The notes: generated by a model from the letters alone, not told the origin. A stretch of 64,000 nt of DNA from Azadirachta indica (GCA_022749755.1 CM040443.1:6859191-6923190); one strand, 5' to 3'. Positions 22,077 through 33,543 are shown, counted from the first letter of the stretch. Numbers and translations are program-made.

Positions 22077-24386
22077 ATGCCGCCGGAACAGAAAGAAGAC
22101 TTTTCACTGAAAGAAACCTCGCCTCCAATAGGCGGAGGGAGAGTTTCCGGCAGAGAAAAATTGACATCTTCATTCGACCTTGTCGAGCAAATGCAGTTCC
22201 TGTACGTAAGAATAGTCAGAGCCAGAGATTTACAAGTTAACCAAGTTACTGGTACTTGCGATCCTTATGTTGAAGTGAAAATTGGAAACTACAAAGGAAC
22301 AACTATTTCCTTCCCGAAAAAACCAAATCCTGAATGGAACCAAGTGTTTGCTTTTACCAGAGAAAAAATCCAGGCAACTTCTGTAGAGATCCTGGTAAAA
22401 GATAAGATGGTTGCTAGTGGCGATTTCATTGGTAAAATTAAAATTGACATGCCTGATATTCCAAAACGCGTGCCACCGGACAGTCCATTGGCGCCGCAGT
22501 GGAATAGAATGGAGGCTAAAAATGGCAGCAGAGCTAGAGGAGAATTGATGTTAGCTATCTGGTGGGGAACTCAAGCAGATGAGGCGTTTTCAGATGCGTG
22601 GCATACGGATGCAGCAGCTGTTAGCGGTGAAAGTATAATGAATTGTCGTTCAAAAGTGTACGTTTCACCCAAACTTTGGTACGTTAGAGTGAATCTGATT
22701 GAAGCTCAGGATTTGGTGCCCAAACAAAGGAATAGGAACCCGGAAGTTTACATTAAGGCAGTTTTCGGAAATATGGTTCTGAGGACTAGAGTTTCAGTAA
22801 ACAAGACTGTGAATCCAACTTGGAATGAGGACTTGATGTTTGTTGCAGCTGAGCCATTTGATGATCTTTTGGTTCTGACGGTGGAGGATAAAATTGGAGC
22901 TAATAAAGAAGAATGTTTGGGGAAATTAGTGCTGCCATTGTCTAAAGCAGATAGGAGATTTCTGCCACCTCCTCCTGCTGCTAGATGGTATAATCTTGAG
23001 AGAAATTTATCTGATGGGGAAGAGAAAAAGGATATAAATTTTGCCAGTAGGGTTTGTCTCAGATTTTCTCTAGAAGGTGGGTATCATGTTTTTGATGAAT
23101 CTACATATTACAGCAGTGATTTAAGGTCAACAGCGAAACAATTATGGCCACCTGCAATTGGGGTTTTGGAGTTGGGGATTCTGAGTGCAAATGGATTGCT
23201 GCCAATGAAATCAATAGATGGAAAAGGAACAACAGATGCATATTGCGTGGCAAAATATGCTAATAAATGGGTGAGAACAAGAACTGTTGTTGATAGTTTT
23301 GATCCAAAATGGAATGAGCAATACACTTGGGAAGTTTATGATCCATATACAGTAATCACCTTGGTAGTTTTTGATAATTGTCATTTACATCCTGGAGGAG
23401 GAAATGATTCAAGAATTGGGAAGGTCAGAATTCGGTTATCTACACTTGAAACTGATAGGATTTACACACATTCTTATCCTCTCATAGCCTTGCAACCAAA
23501 TGGGGTGAAAAAAATGGGAGAAATTCAGCTGGCCGTGAGATTTACTTGCTCTTCTTTTGCCAATCTACTACAAACTTACTCGCAACCTCTTTTTCCCAAA
23601 ATGCATTACATCAATCCACTTTCTGTTTATCAGCTTGAAAGTTTAAGACACCAGGCTACTAATCTGCTCTCCTCAAGGCTGAGCCGCGCTGAGCCGCCAT
23701 TGAGGAAGGAAGTTGTGGAGTATTTACTTGATGTAGGTTCACAGATGTGGAGCCTGAGAAGAGGGAAAGCTAATCTTGCAAGACTGATGAGTTTTTTGAA
23801 TGGATTTCTTGCTGCGTGGATTTGGTTTGATAAAGTATGCAGATGGAAGAATCCAAGGACAACATTTTTGGTTTTTGTTCTCTATCTGACTATGATTGTT
23901 TTCCCACAAATGATACTGCCGACATTCTTTCTTTTCCTATTTTGTGTTGTGATTTGGAAGTTCAGAAACAGACCAAGAAATCCTCCACACATGGATATCA
24001 AATTATCATACGCAGACAGAACACATCCAGATGAACTAGATGAAGAATTTGACACTTTCCCATCTTCCAAACAAGGTCATATTCTGACGACAAGATATGA
24101 TCGATTGAGAAGCATTGCAGCAAGAATGATAGCTATAAATGGTGATTTGGATACACAACTGGAAAGGCTGCAGTCTTTGATAACCTGGAGAGATCCAAGA
24201 GCAACTGCAATGTTCGCAATTTTCTGTTTGGTGTCTGCTTTAGTTTTTTATGCATTTCCTTTCCGGGTTTTACTCCTGTTAGCAGGATGTTTTGTGCTGA
24301 GGCCTCCAAAACTGAGAATTGACATTCCTCCATCACCACAGAACTTCCTCAGGAGATTGCCTTCTCAAACGGAAAGCTTGTTGTGA
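22077..24386 (+). CDS. Multiple C2 domain and transmembrane region protein, three-C2 form (MCTP A)
   Basis: Intronless 769-residue protein of the plant MCTP family, which tethers the ER to the plasma membrane at plasmodesmata and includes the florigen transporter FTIP1. C2 domains start near residues 41 (FLYVRIVRARDL), 199 (LWYVRVNLIEAQDL) and 360. The C-terminal MCTP/PRT_C region has a paired hydrophobic hairpin at about 594-630, a conserved DELDEEFDTFP near 651 and a last hydrophobic pair at about 708-740, ending with the family hallmark ESLL. In the C2 loops several acidic positions expected to bind calcium are present (for example CDPYVEV), others are replaced (KDKMVASGDF in C2-1), so calcium dependence may differ by domain. 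The exact subfamily cannot be set without a tree. A second family member lies 3 kb downstream on the other strand. Confidence 0.94.
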   Translation: MPPEQKEDFSLKETSPPIGGGRVSGREKLTSSFDLVEQMQFLYVRIVRARDLQVNQVTGTCDPYVEVKIGNYKGTTISFPKKPNPEWNQVFAFTREKIQATSVEILVKDKMVASGDFIGKIKIDMPDIPKRVPPDSPLAPQWNRMEAKNGSRARGELMLAIWWGTQADEAFSDAWHTDAAAVSGESIMNCRSKVYVSPKLWYVRVNLIEAQDLVPKQRNRNPEVYIKAVFGNMVLRTRVSVNKTVNPTWNEDLMFVAAEPFDDLLVLTVEDKIGANKEECLGKLVLPLSKADRRFLPPPPAARWYNLERNLSDGEEKKDINFASRVCLRFSLEGGYHVFDESTYYSSDLRSTAKQLWPPAIGVLELGILSANGLLPMKSIDGKGTTDAYCVAKYANKWVRTRTVVDSFDPKWNEQYTWEVYDPYTVITLVVFDNCHLHPGGGNDSRIGKVRIRLSTLETDRIYTHSYPLIALQPNGVKKMGEIQLAVRFTCSSFANLLQTYSQPLFPKMHYINPLSVYQLESLRHQATNLLSSRLSRAEPPLRKEVVEYLLDVGSQMWSLRRGKANLARLMSFLNGFLAAWIWFDKVCRWKNPRTTFLVFVLYLTMIVFPQMILPTFFLFLFCVVIWKFRNRPRNPPHMDIKLSYADRTHPDELDEEFDTFPSSKQGHILTTRYDRLRSIAARMIAINGDLDTQLERLQSLITWRDPRATAMFAIFCLVSALVFYAFPFRVLLLLAGCFVLRPPKLRIDIPPSPQNFLRRLPSQTESLL

Positions 24387-24780
24387 AAAACATTCTGCCA
24401 TTTTAATTTGTTCTGTACTTTTCTAGTTAATTATTATCCATTTTGTTTTCATGTTTTTTGAGATTTAGCTGGCATTGAAGATGTTGCCAAGTAACTTGTT
24501 TAATTTCTTTCTTTATTGAATAAAACTTTCATGTTACAAACTATCTTTTACAATATACAGTACTGGAAAACTGATAATTATAGTAATACGAGGCTTGAAA
24601 TTTATTGAGAAATGCATATTGAAATGGATGAGAGATGATGTGTAAATCTTAGAACAGAGTTTAATTAGAGTCTAGGAATAGCCACTGTACTGTAATATTA
24701 TTATATTTTTATATATTTAACATATTTTGGATGTTTCTAAAATTAACACGTCTCTTCTCGCGAAGTCATTGTTTGTATTT

Positions 24781-24781
<1 letters not shown>

Positions 24782-24861
<80 letters not shown>
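24782..24861. repeat. AAT/ATT palindromic microsatellite
   Basis: About sixteen AAT-phase trinucleotides are followed at 24830/24831 by about ten ATT repeats. The switch point makes a perfect inverted repeat of at least 31 bases per arm with no spacer, able to form a hairpin or cruciform. Confidence 0.95.
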
Positions 24862-24862
<1 letters not shown>

Positions 24863-25024
24863 AAAATCATAATTTATGTATAAATTATTAAATATTATTA
24901 TTTAAAAAAGAATAGAAATTTATAAGTAAATAATTAATTAATTGATTAGTGATAAATGATAATAGCTATATTAATATGCAAGCTACCTGGGTCTTGGTAT
25001 GATTATACCTTAGCTTAGGTGCAT

Positions 25025-25146
25025 TGGGCTCTCTGCCACCCCCAGTTGGACGGTATTTTATAACCCGTATCGGCCCAAAAAGACCCAATTTCCTCTTGCA
25101 GCGAAGGGTTTCAACTCCTAGGGTTTTCACTTTCGGCATATAAATA
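25025..25146 (+). promoter_or_regulatory. eL6 gene promoter: site II elements, telo-box and TATA box
   Basis: TGGGCT (25025-25030), GGCCCA (25072-25077), TAGGGTTTT (25119-25127) and TATAAATA (25139-25146) lie in this order upstream of the ribosomal protein start at 25218. Site II (TGGGCY) plus telo-box (AAACCCTA) is the standard pair in plant ribosomal protein promoters. Confidence 0.75.
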
Positions 25147-25217
25147 CTTAGGGTTCTACAATTCATGTTAGAATTGTTCCCACGCAGACACATACAGGGC
25201 ACAAGCGGGCAGCAGCA

Positions 25218-26650
25218 ATGGCACCGACGCAGGGAAAGCCAAGAATGAGCAGGAACCCGGAGCTGATACGGGGAATTGGGAAGTACTCCCGTTCAAAGAT
25301 GTACCACAAGAGAGGTCTGTGGGCAATTAAGGCCAAACACGGTGGCAGTTTCCCTCATCACGATCCCAAACCCAAGGACGCAGCTCCTGCAGAGAAGCCC
25401 CCTAAGTTCTACCCCGCCGATGACGTCAAGAAACCTCTTGTCAACAAACGCAAGCCAAAACCCACCAAGCTTAGGTAAATATGTTTCTGAATGTCGTAAC
25501 TTTTTATGTATGAATAGTTTCATTTGCATCTGTTTTTCAATTTTGTTAATCGTATTTAGCTTTTGCGAGTAATATTTGATCTTTAATGTATTTATATCTG
25601 TCTGACGGTTGTTAAGATTTCGTGTCCTTGTTTGACATATATATTAACTCATTTCTTGTGTTTATTGTTTAATCTGTCTCTTTTACTATTCTTTGTGGGA
25701 TTTTTGTTTTGTTTATAGCTGTTGTAAGCTGGGAGGGGGAAAATGCAGTCTTTCCAATATACCTCGCGTGGATTTTCTTTTTCATTTTGACTTTTATGCA
25801 TTTTAATTCGTTTCGTTCTTCCAAATATGTGTTCTGAGCATGCGGCTTAAACAACCGGTCATCGTTGTATTGACATTGTGTTGGCTACAATCAATCTCTG
25901 CAATTACTATTCACTTTCCACTGCCATGTTATTATGTGGTGTTTGGCTTCTTGGACATTTTTTATGGTCATCTTTTAAGTTAATTCTGTCTTTTTTATGT
26001 CTGTAGAGCAAGTATCACTCCAGGTACAGTGCTGATTATACTTGCTGGAAGGTTTAAAGGTAAGAGGGTTGTGTTCCTGAAGCAACTTACCTCTGGATTG
26101 CTTCTCATTACTGGTGAGTATTTTGATGAAATTGTATTTTATTATTTTTGTTATTGCAAATATGTAAATGATTTATTGTGGACAGGTGTTTTTGAAATTT
26201 TTTCCGTCTACTTGTTTCTACATAGGTCCATTTAAGATCAATGGTGTTCCTCTAAGACGCGTCAATCAGTCTTATGTTATTGGAACTTCTACGAAGGTTG
26301 ACATCTCTGGAGTTAATGTGGATAAGTTCGATGACAAGTATTTTGCCAAGGAAATCGAGAAGAAGAAGAAGAAGGGAGAAAATGAGTTCTTTGAGGGAGA
26401 GAAAGAGGTTAGTCAGTTACTATACATTGTCTATGCTGCGAATTGTGTGTTCTTTCCTAACCTTGTTATGTTGGTCTTTTCTCAAAATTTGTAGGAGAAG
26501 AAATCACTACCCCAGGAGAAAAAGGAAGATCAGAAGTCTGTTGATACAGCATTGATCAAGGCTATTGAGGCTGTTCCAGACTTGAAGGCTTACCTTGGCG
26601 CAAGGTTTTCACTCAAAGCTGGCATGAAACCTCATGAACTGGTTTTCTAA
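25218..26650 (+). CDS. RPL6: Cytosolic 60S ribosomal protein L6 (eL6)
   Basis: Structural protein of the large cytosolic ribosomal subunit. Four exons, 25218-25474, 26007-26113, 26226-26407 and 26495-26650, join in frame at GT-AG introns to 233 residues, the usual plant length. The N-terminal region is basic ([21 protein letters not shown] within the first 35 residues). The SH3-like KOW region is on exon 2 ([20 protein letters not shown]). Exon 3 has [15 protein letters not shown] and a lysine-rich helix. The protein ends with GMKPHELVF. Intron 1 (about 530 bp) is the largest. Telo-box and site II motifs upstream support co-regulation with other ribosomal protein genes. Confidence 0.96.
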
Positions 26651-27395
26651 AGAGATCAAGTCGGACTATGTTAGGATTGATTTGCATTTCCTACTTGTTA
26701 TTTTGTTTGGACCTGGTTTTAGCATTTGTATTCTTCTGAGTTCCATCTGAATTTTTGGTACGGTGTTAGCAAATGAATGTGCAAGTGATAATTTACTTTT
26801 TTGATCTGTTTCATCATAATACAATTAATTACTGATTTTATATATGTATTGTGTCATTTTTATATGGTCATGGGGAACTTCCTTTTGGCTGATGTGAGAG
26901 GTACTTGGATTCTTTTGGCTTCCCATAAGGATGGATGCTATTTTAGTGGTGATGTATTCTATTGTTGGGGTTATGCTATGACGCGATTTTTATGTAGTGT
27001 AGATTTACCCAGCCTTTAGTTTACAGTCACAAATCACAAACTCTTTCATTGCAATTGGCATCGGTTTTTAAATAATAATGGAATGGTTAGCAATTAAAAT
27101 TAAGGAACACAAGTTTTCAGATGCAATCTATGAGTTGACGGTTGCAATGATAGAGTTATGATTGTAAGAGGTGGAAAAAATTGAGTTGCGAGTTATAGTA
27201 TGTGGTACTGACGGAAATAATCCAATCAACTGTCATTTTATGATCAAGTAATACAATCAAGTGTCATTTTCTGATGTAGTAAAACAATCACCTCTCATTG
27301 ATTAATACTTCATTTGATACGTCCTGTTATTGGAACTCAAACAAAAGTAGTTAAGACTAACACACTCCGGGCATGGATACTCCAAAGGATTTAAA
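26651..27395. other. Convergent intergenic between eL6 and MCTP gene B
   Basis: It holds both 3' flanks. Near 27225-27300 there are two short related copies of a CAATCA...TGTCATTTT-type sequence. No gene was recognised. Confidence 0.45.
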
Positions 27396-30300
27396 TCATA
27401 GTAAGCTATCTGTTCGTGCTGGCATTCTCTTGAAGAAGTTACTTGGCACAGAAGGCAGCTTGCTGCGGAACCGGGGGTGCCGTAAATAGTACAAACCGGT
27501 AAGCAGAGCCACCACTTTAAACGGTGTTGTATACAGCACAACAGCTGCACAAAGACAAAACACGATGAAAAGAGCCGTAGCTCTGGGATCTCTCCAGCTG
27601 AGCAGTGATTGAAATCTCTCACCCTGCGTGGCAACATCACCCACTACTGTTTGGATCCTACCTGCAACACTTCTTAGCCTATCATACCTCATTCGAACAA
27701 TATCTTGGGGTTTTGTAGTTGGAAACGTGTCAAATTCTTCATCCAGCTCATCCGGATGCACAGCTTCTGCCCATGAAAGTTTGGTATCCATATGAGGCGG
27801 GTGCCTTGAGCGGAACCTATAGTTCCATAGTCCAATGAGGAACATGTAGAGAAATACAGTTGGGAGAATCAACTCTGGATACCAAATCAGAATCAGGAAC
27901 AGTATATGAACCAAAACTGCTGTGACAGGATTCCTCCAGTTGCATACATCAGTGAACCATCGGCTGACAGAAATCATACCAGAAAGCAATGACATAACCC
28001 GGAAAAAGTTAGCTTTGCTTCTTCTCATACTCCACATATGAGAATCCACATCTAACATGTACTCCACCACCTCTTTCCGCAGAGGTGGTTCAGCTCTGCC
28101 AAGCCTCACGGCAACAACATTCATGGCTTGGTACCGTAAATTGTCAACTTGGTTCACAGTGAAAGGATGTAGGTAATGCATTTTAGGCAGCAAGGGATGT
28201 CCATATGCATATATCATGCTAGCTACAGAGAATATAGTGAATCTAAGTGCTAGTTGAAGCTCACCCATTTTCTTTACTCCATGTGGATGCAGAACAAGAA
28301 GTGGATAAGAATGTGTGTAAATTCTATGAGCCTGAAGAGTTGACAGCCTTATTCGTACCTTGCCAATTCGCGAATCTCTTGCTGCATTCACACCGTTTTG
28401 TTTTTCACCTCCTCCCAAGTGGCAGTTATCAAAAACTCCCAGTGTAATCACTGTGCAAGGATCATAAACTTCCCAGGTGTATTGCTCATTCCACCTGGGA
28501 TTAAATGTGTCAAGAATTGTTCTGGTTCGAACCCATTTGTGGCCATATTTAGCAACACAATATGCATCAGTACATCCTCTGCCATCTTTCATTTTCATCG
28601 GCAGAAGTCCTTGTGCCCCCAAAATCCCAATTTCTAATATCCCAACTGGTGGTTTCCAGAGCTGCTTTGCAGTTGGCCTTTGATCACTTATGTACATCGT
28701 TGATTCATCAAGTACATGGTAACCACCTTCAAGACAAACTCTAAGATGTACTCTGCTTGAAAACTTGAGCTCTCTCCTTCTGTCAGCTTCCAGCACGCCA
28801 AAACCAAACTTCTCCAGATTGAACCAGCGTGAATCAACTGGCCTGTGATCTAGCCGCTTCTCAAATATTGTGAGCGGTAGGCTTAACTTGCCTAGCACAT
28901 CATCTTTTGAAGGATGAACTCGGTCCTCCACTGTAAGAAATAGCAGCTCCTCAAAAGGCTCAGCTGCTACAAATACTAAATCTTCATTCCAAAGAGGGTT
29001 AGCTGTTGGAGTTGAGCTTATCTTGGTTCTGAGCACTTGGTTTCCGACCTGAACTTTAACAAAAACTTCAGGCAGCCGGTTTCTGTCATTCGGCACAATA
29101 TCCTGAGCTTCAATCACATTCACCCGCAGATACCAGAGCTTTGGTGATACATAAACCTTTGATCTGATGTTGAAAACTCCCTCTCCATAGACTGAGGAAG
29201 CTTCTGAGTGCCATGACTCTGCAAAAGCTTCATCAGCTTGAGTTCCCATCCAAACTGCAAGCATGACTTGTCCTCTTACTTTCCCTTCGCCTCGTCTATC
29301 GTCTAGTCTATACCACTGAGGAGCTAGCGGAGAATCAGGAGGAACTCTAGTTGGAACTTCATTCAAATCAAAAACAACTCTTCCAAGGTAATCATCTCTG
29401 CCTATCATTTCTTTATCCTTCACAAAAACTTCGAGTACTGATGACTGAATACGTTCTTTGGAGAAAGAAAAGACTTGATTCCACTCTGGATTCATTTTCT
29501 TCTCAAAATGCTTTGTTCTTCCTTTGTAGTTTCCCATCTTTACTTCCACATAAGGATCAGAGGTTCCAGTTATGGAGCTTGGAGGAAGATCTTTGGCTTT
29601 CACAACTCGAACATATAGATAGTACATCTGCTCAACAAGATCATAAGTGCTGGCATATCTCTCGCCGCTCATCCATCCTCTTCCTCCATATCCTCCAGCA
29701 TTTGGCCACCGCTCCCCAAGCTGGGGGTTGGTGTCCTTCAGATTGTAATCCTCTTGGTTACTAGCACGATTTCGCAGATTGACAGACTGCATGCTGAAAG
29801 GAACAACTTGTGGTTGTTTCTCCACTAGGCCGGGTTGCTGCAGAATTTGGTGTCTGTGGAACTGTTGGATTGGTTCTATTGTGACTTTGGCAGGTTCTTG
29901 GATCTCCTCCTTCAAGGCAAATGAAGAAATTACTTTTTCAAGCTCTGCTATGGGAGATTTTGGGGCATCAATGACATCTAGTTCTGCTTTGGGAAGGGCA
30001 GATAAGGTTTTACCATCGAGATTGGTATTTTCTGGAGGAGCACTTGCAATTGAAGAAGAAGTGTTAGAAGTTGAGGATGATATTGGCTCTGGTACACTAG
30101 AAGTTGGAGATTTTGTTTCTGATTCTGGTGAAATGTAAATTTTGAGGCCAATCTCACCCTTGACGGATGAGAAGAACCAGTTCTTTTCAAGCTGGAATCT
30201 TTGACAAACTTGCTCACCTTTCCTGACAAGATTTGAGCAAGGAATTCTTACCCGGCCAAGGAAATGCCTGCCTGGAATGGGCCTTTTTTCGTGGTAAAGA

Positions 30301-30536
30301 GAGACTTCAATATACTGGTGGTTACAGTTTTTGGTTTGGTCAAAATCAAAGAGAAGTTTCTGGTTCCAAACTGGGTTTAGATTCTTTGGAATTGTTTTGG
30401 TTTTGCTTAGTTGGTTTAAGAAATCAACTTCTGCAAATGTACTGGCTGATCCTTCGCCGTTTCTGGGCATAAGATCATAAGCATCTACTACTTCCACCAC
30501 CAGTTTCATACTCCTTTTCTTTGTTGCTTCAGTCAT
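27396..30536 (-). CDS. Multiple C2 domain and transmembrane region protein, four-C2 form (QUIRKY-like, MCTP B)
   Basis: Intronless 1046-residue MCTP protein of the long class that includes QUIRKY, which acts at plasmodesmata in organ-shape signalling. An N-terminal C2 domain (residues about 10-110) is followed by a Pro/Ser-rich linker to about 290, then C2 domains starting near 306 (YYLYVRVVKAKDL), 465 (LWYLRVNVIEAQD) and 628. The MCTP/PRT_C region has hydrophobic pairs at about 868-905 and 988-1018, with DELDEEFDTFP near 925, and the protein ends ARTDSLL. In the first C2 domain the residues at loop 1 are NGEGSASTF, lacking the usual Asp, so calcium binding there is doubtful. In Arabidopsis I recall a comparable gene (At5g48060) close to GFA2 (At5g48030); here GFA2 also follows within 3 kb. 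Confidence 0.94.
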   Translation of the reverse strand: MTEATKKRSMKLVVEVVDAYDLMPRNGEGSASTFAEVDFLNQLSKTKTIPKNLNPVWNQKLLFDFDQTKNCNHQYIEVSLYHEKRPIPGRHFLGRVRIPCSNLVRKGEQVCQRFQLEKNWFFSSVKGEIGLKIYISPESETKSPTSSVPEPISSSTSNTSSSIASAPPENTNLDGKTLSALPKAELDVIDAPKSPIAELEKVISSFALKEEIQEPAKVTIEPIQQFHRHQILQQPGLVEKQPQVVPFSMQSVNLRNRASNQEDYNLKDTNPQLGERWPNAGGYGGRGWMSGERYASTYDLVEQMYYLYVRVVKAKDLPPSSITGTSDPYVEVKMGNYKGRTKHFEKKMNPEWNQVFSFSKERIQSSVLEVFVKDKEMIGRDDYLGRVVFDLNEVPTRVPPDSPLAPQWYRLDDRRGEGKVRGQVMLAVWMGTQADEAFAESWHSEASSVYGEGVFNIRSKVYVSPKLWYLRVNVIEAQDIVPNDRNRLPEVFVKVQVGNQVLRTKISSTPTANPLWNEDLVFVAAEPFEELLFLTVEDRVHPSKDDVLGKLSLPLTIFEKRLDHRPVDSRWFNLEKFGFGVLEADRRRELKFSSRVHLRVCLEGGYHVLDESTMYISDQRPTAKQLWKPPVGILEIGILGAQGLLPMKMKDGRGCTDAYCVAKYGHKWVRTRTILDTFNPRWNEQYTWEVYDPCTVITLGVFDNCHLGGGEKQNGVNAARDSRIGKVRIRLSTLQAHRIYTHSYPLLVLHPHGVKKMGELQLALRFTIFSVASMIYAYGHPLLPKMHYLHPFTVNQVDNLRYQAMNVVAVRLGRAEPPLRKEVVEYMLDVDSHMWSMRRSKANFFRVMSLLSGMISVSRWFTDVCNWRNPVTAVLVHILFLILIWYPELILPTVFLYMFLIGLWNYRFRSRHPPHMDTKLSWAEAVHPDELDEEFDTFPTTKPQDIVRMRYDRLRSVAGRIQTVVGDVATQGERFQSLLSWRDPRATALFIVFCLCAAVVLYTTPFKVVALLTGLYYLRHPRFRSKLPSVPSNFFKRMPARTDSLL

Positions 30537-32267
30537 TGTGTGCTAAAAGGAAGTAGCTGTCCACAAGAAATCTCAAACTCAATTCGGAAGCAAAGAAGTT
30601 CCTACTCTAGAAGGTAGGAGATGAGAAAAGGAAGGAATAATGAGTGTTCTCTTTCACTAACTGTTTTGGCTGTTGTTTGCTCGTTCAAGTAAGGAAGCTT
30701 TGACAGAGAAGCTGTTTGTGAGCTCTGGAGAAATCCAAAGATGGGGAAGAGGAAACTGGAGGGAAAGTACAAACTTTATTCAAAGTGAGAAAGTGATGAA
30801 TTTTGCACCGTAGATTTTCGAGTTATTTCTCTAGTGTATTGTATTTTCCTCCAATTTGATTTATAGGCAATTGAGGGAAAGTAAAAATAGTGAGTGTTGG
30901 ATGTGATATCTTCTCTTTTGCAAAGCTTGATATCTTTGTCATCAGAGAAATGAGTAAAAAGTGTAAATCATATTAACAGTTTCTGAAGCTCACTTTGACA
31001 TTTAGGACACGTGTATTATCCGTAAACACGGTTGCAAATGTTGTTACAGCATATTCTACATTGATAAGATTTTTGCAATTTCTCTGAGGCCAGAATGCAT
31101 ATTTAATTCTTAGGACCATTTTCTTTGGAAAGTAATTTGCTTGAATCGTGTATTTGGTTTATGATGATATATATCCCTTTCTTTTTTTGGCAGCAATGTG
31201 GTAAAAGCAAGCCAGAAAACAAGAATTCAAAGGCATTTCTTTTTCATTTGCAGCTGAAGAAAAGCAAAAGCTCAAGGTTATGTGTAAGCTTGCCAAAGAT
31301 GCTTTATTGTTCTCTTTCTCACTTTTTGCCTTGCTTATTATATTGCTTCTGCAGCCTCTAATCTATTCAATCCCAAGTGAAATTGGTAAAACACAAACAT
31401 CCTCCTCTAACCAGCTCAACTCCAGCCCCAAGTCATCTATACGTAGGAATTGCTTAATTTCTTGAACTGCAATATCAAGCTTGGTGATTCCTCTATGGTT
31501 GGATGCAAAGATCCCTAATACACAACTGATAAGATAGATATATACATTGTCTTTGGGGGGGATTCTTTATTTGTAGTGAAGCTTTATGTTACTAACAAGC
31601 ACTTTCGGGATTTGAAAAATATTTAAGCAAAGCAGAACATCGATGCAAAACACTTGTAGCAAACGTACTTTTTCATGCTTCACATGGGTCCGGTGCTCTC
31701 CTCTCCTCTAGTCTGGTCCAAAATTATGCAACCACTATGTACTTTTTTTGTGCTCCAGTTTCACTACAGTGTTAATCATATACAAATCTATGCTTAATTA
31801 ATTAATTAGTGAATTAGTTGTAATCATTTCATAGTTGTTTAGACTCGACAGAGTTGGACGCCTTTTCATTGATAGGCTGAAAAGATGTTATTCAATTGCA
31901 TTTGCGTTGGACTTAAAAATTTTGAATACTGATTCTCTTGAAAAATCCAAGACACAAGGACAAAACCCATTGGGTTTCTTTTGCGCAAATCCCATTCGGC
32001 CCATTGCCAAAACTCTCGGACCTAAATGTAAATTTATCTCTTTCCATATTAAATTTTGATTGTTAAATAAATATAGTTAAATAGTTTAAAGATCAAAATT
32101 AAATTTAAAATTTTTGTATAAAATGATGTTCGTTGTTATCATTTTATTTTTTACATAAAAATTCTCCTCTTTAAAAAATGAAATTAGCCCTCCAATGCAC
32201 ACCGCACACCCCACGGATCCACACAAGCCTGCACCAAATTAAAAAAAAAAAAACCAAGCCCGAGTCT
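30537..32267. other. Intergenic, upstream of MCTP gene B
   Basis: The first 350 bases (30537-30890) are probably the leader and promoter of MCTP B. The rest is AT-rich without recognised genes; open frames at 31125-31361 and 31835-32059 show no family resemblance. Confidence 0.45.
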
Positions 32268-33252
32268 TAACATATACCCCCTAAGTTTGGAATTTTAACA
32301 GTTAAATAGAAAGTTTCTGCAAAGATACATAAATTTCTCTTAAATCATCAATTAATCATCCATTTTGACTGAAATAACTATAATACCCTTAATTAATGTA
32401 AAAAAAATTTAATAAATTTAAATTAATTTTATGTTTAAAAAATTAATTTTAATTTATATTTAATTAATATGTATCTAAGCCTAACCCTAATTTGCAAATT
32501 AGCTGCACTTCTCTCTTTCCTTTTGGCAAATTCGCCGCCACCAGCCACCCCACTCTCTCCTCTCTTTTGCAAAAGGAACCCCAAACCACAAACAATAACG
32601 TGATATTACACGCACCACAAAAAGATTGAATACAAGGGTAGAAATTGAGTACAAAATCTTGTAAAAATTATAATTAAACCCAATAGTTAAAGCAAAATTA
32701 CTTAGAAATTAAAGAATTTAATAAAGTATTTAACTGTTCTTATTCATTATTTCCATGACAAATGGCAAAGCTAGTAGAATTAATACTGCAAACATGATTC
32801 CTACCTACGGTTATACTCAACATCGATGTGTTCCCAAACTCTCTTTCAATTTAATTTGCATGGAATTATTTTTCCAAAAACGAATTCGGCTCCTATTCAT
32901 TAAGATTCCGCAAAAAAATTTGATTCTTAATGATAAAATCCTAAATTTTATTTCTTTTAATGCTTTCTGCTTTTTCTCCTCTTGTTTTCTTTATTTTATT
33001 GTGCTATAAGAAAGTTCATTTGTTAATTTTATGACTTACAATTTGAATGGCTTCTTGAACTTAGAGGTGTTACAAGTATGAAGAGGAGGAATTGATTGAG
33101 TAAAGTTGCATCTTATTTTACTAGATTATCATTAATTGTAACGTTTGACTAATGGGTTTGGATGGTTAGAGGGGGGTATGTATATATTTTCTGAACTTTT
33201 TGCCTAAATATTAAAATGTTAAACCTCAAGGGAGGTATGTGTTAAAACCCAA
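32268..33252. mobile_element. Possible TIR element (MULE/MITE-like), about 1 kb
   Basis: The left side reads CTTAACATATACCCCC then AGTTTGGAATTTTAACA; the reverse complement of the right side reads TTTAACACATACCTCCC then TTGAGGTTTAACATTTT, followed by further matching patches (AAAGTTTCTG..ATACAT and AAAGTTCAGA..ATACAT). The resemblance extends about 80 bases with gaps. No target duplication is clear. The interior is AT-rich with no transposase. Confidence 0.4.
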
Positions 33253-33395
33253 AAAAAAAAAAAAGATTGCGTCCTGGCCACTCTCCACAAGATTGGGAAG
33301 GGTTTTTTTACATAAAATTGAAAAATTAAAATTAAAGGAAGAGAAAAGAAAAACATTATTATACTAGAAGCTTCTCTTTCTCTCTGTAAATAAGC

Positions 33396-33404
33396 TAGGG
33401 TTTT
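33396..33404 (+). promoter_or_regulatory. Telo-box upstream of GFA2
   Basis: TAGGGTTTT lies 140 bases upstream of the GFA2 start codon, followed by a pyrimidine/purine-rich leader with a GA microsatellite at about 33485-33500. Telo-boxes are frequent near starts of plant genes for translation and organelle biogenesis. Confidence 0.4.
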
Positions 33405-33543
33405 ATGAGGGTTTATACGAAATCCAGTCACCACCACCACCACCACAAAACTAACATCGAACCTTTGAAACGCACGTAAACTCGGAGAGAGAGAGAGAGA
33501 AATTGCAGAAACCCTCAATTAAATTTAATAAACAAGTTTACAA

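Noticed and set aside
28247..30472. Several plus-strand frames opposite MCTP gene B
   Set aside because: They lie entirely antisense to a 1046-codon conserved gene and have no independent support.
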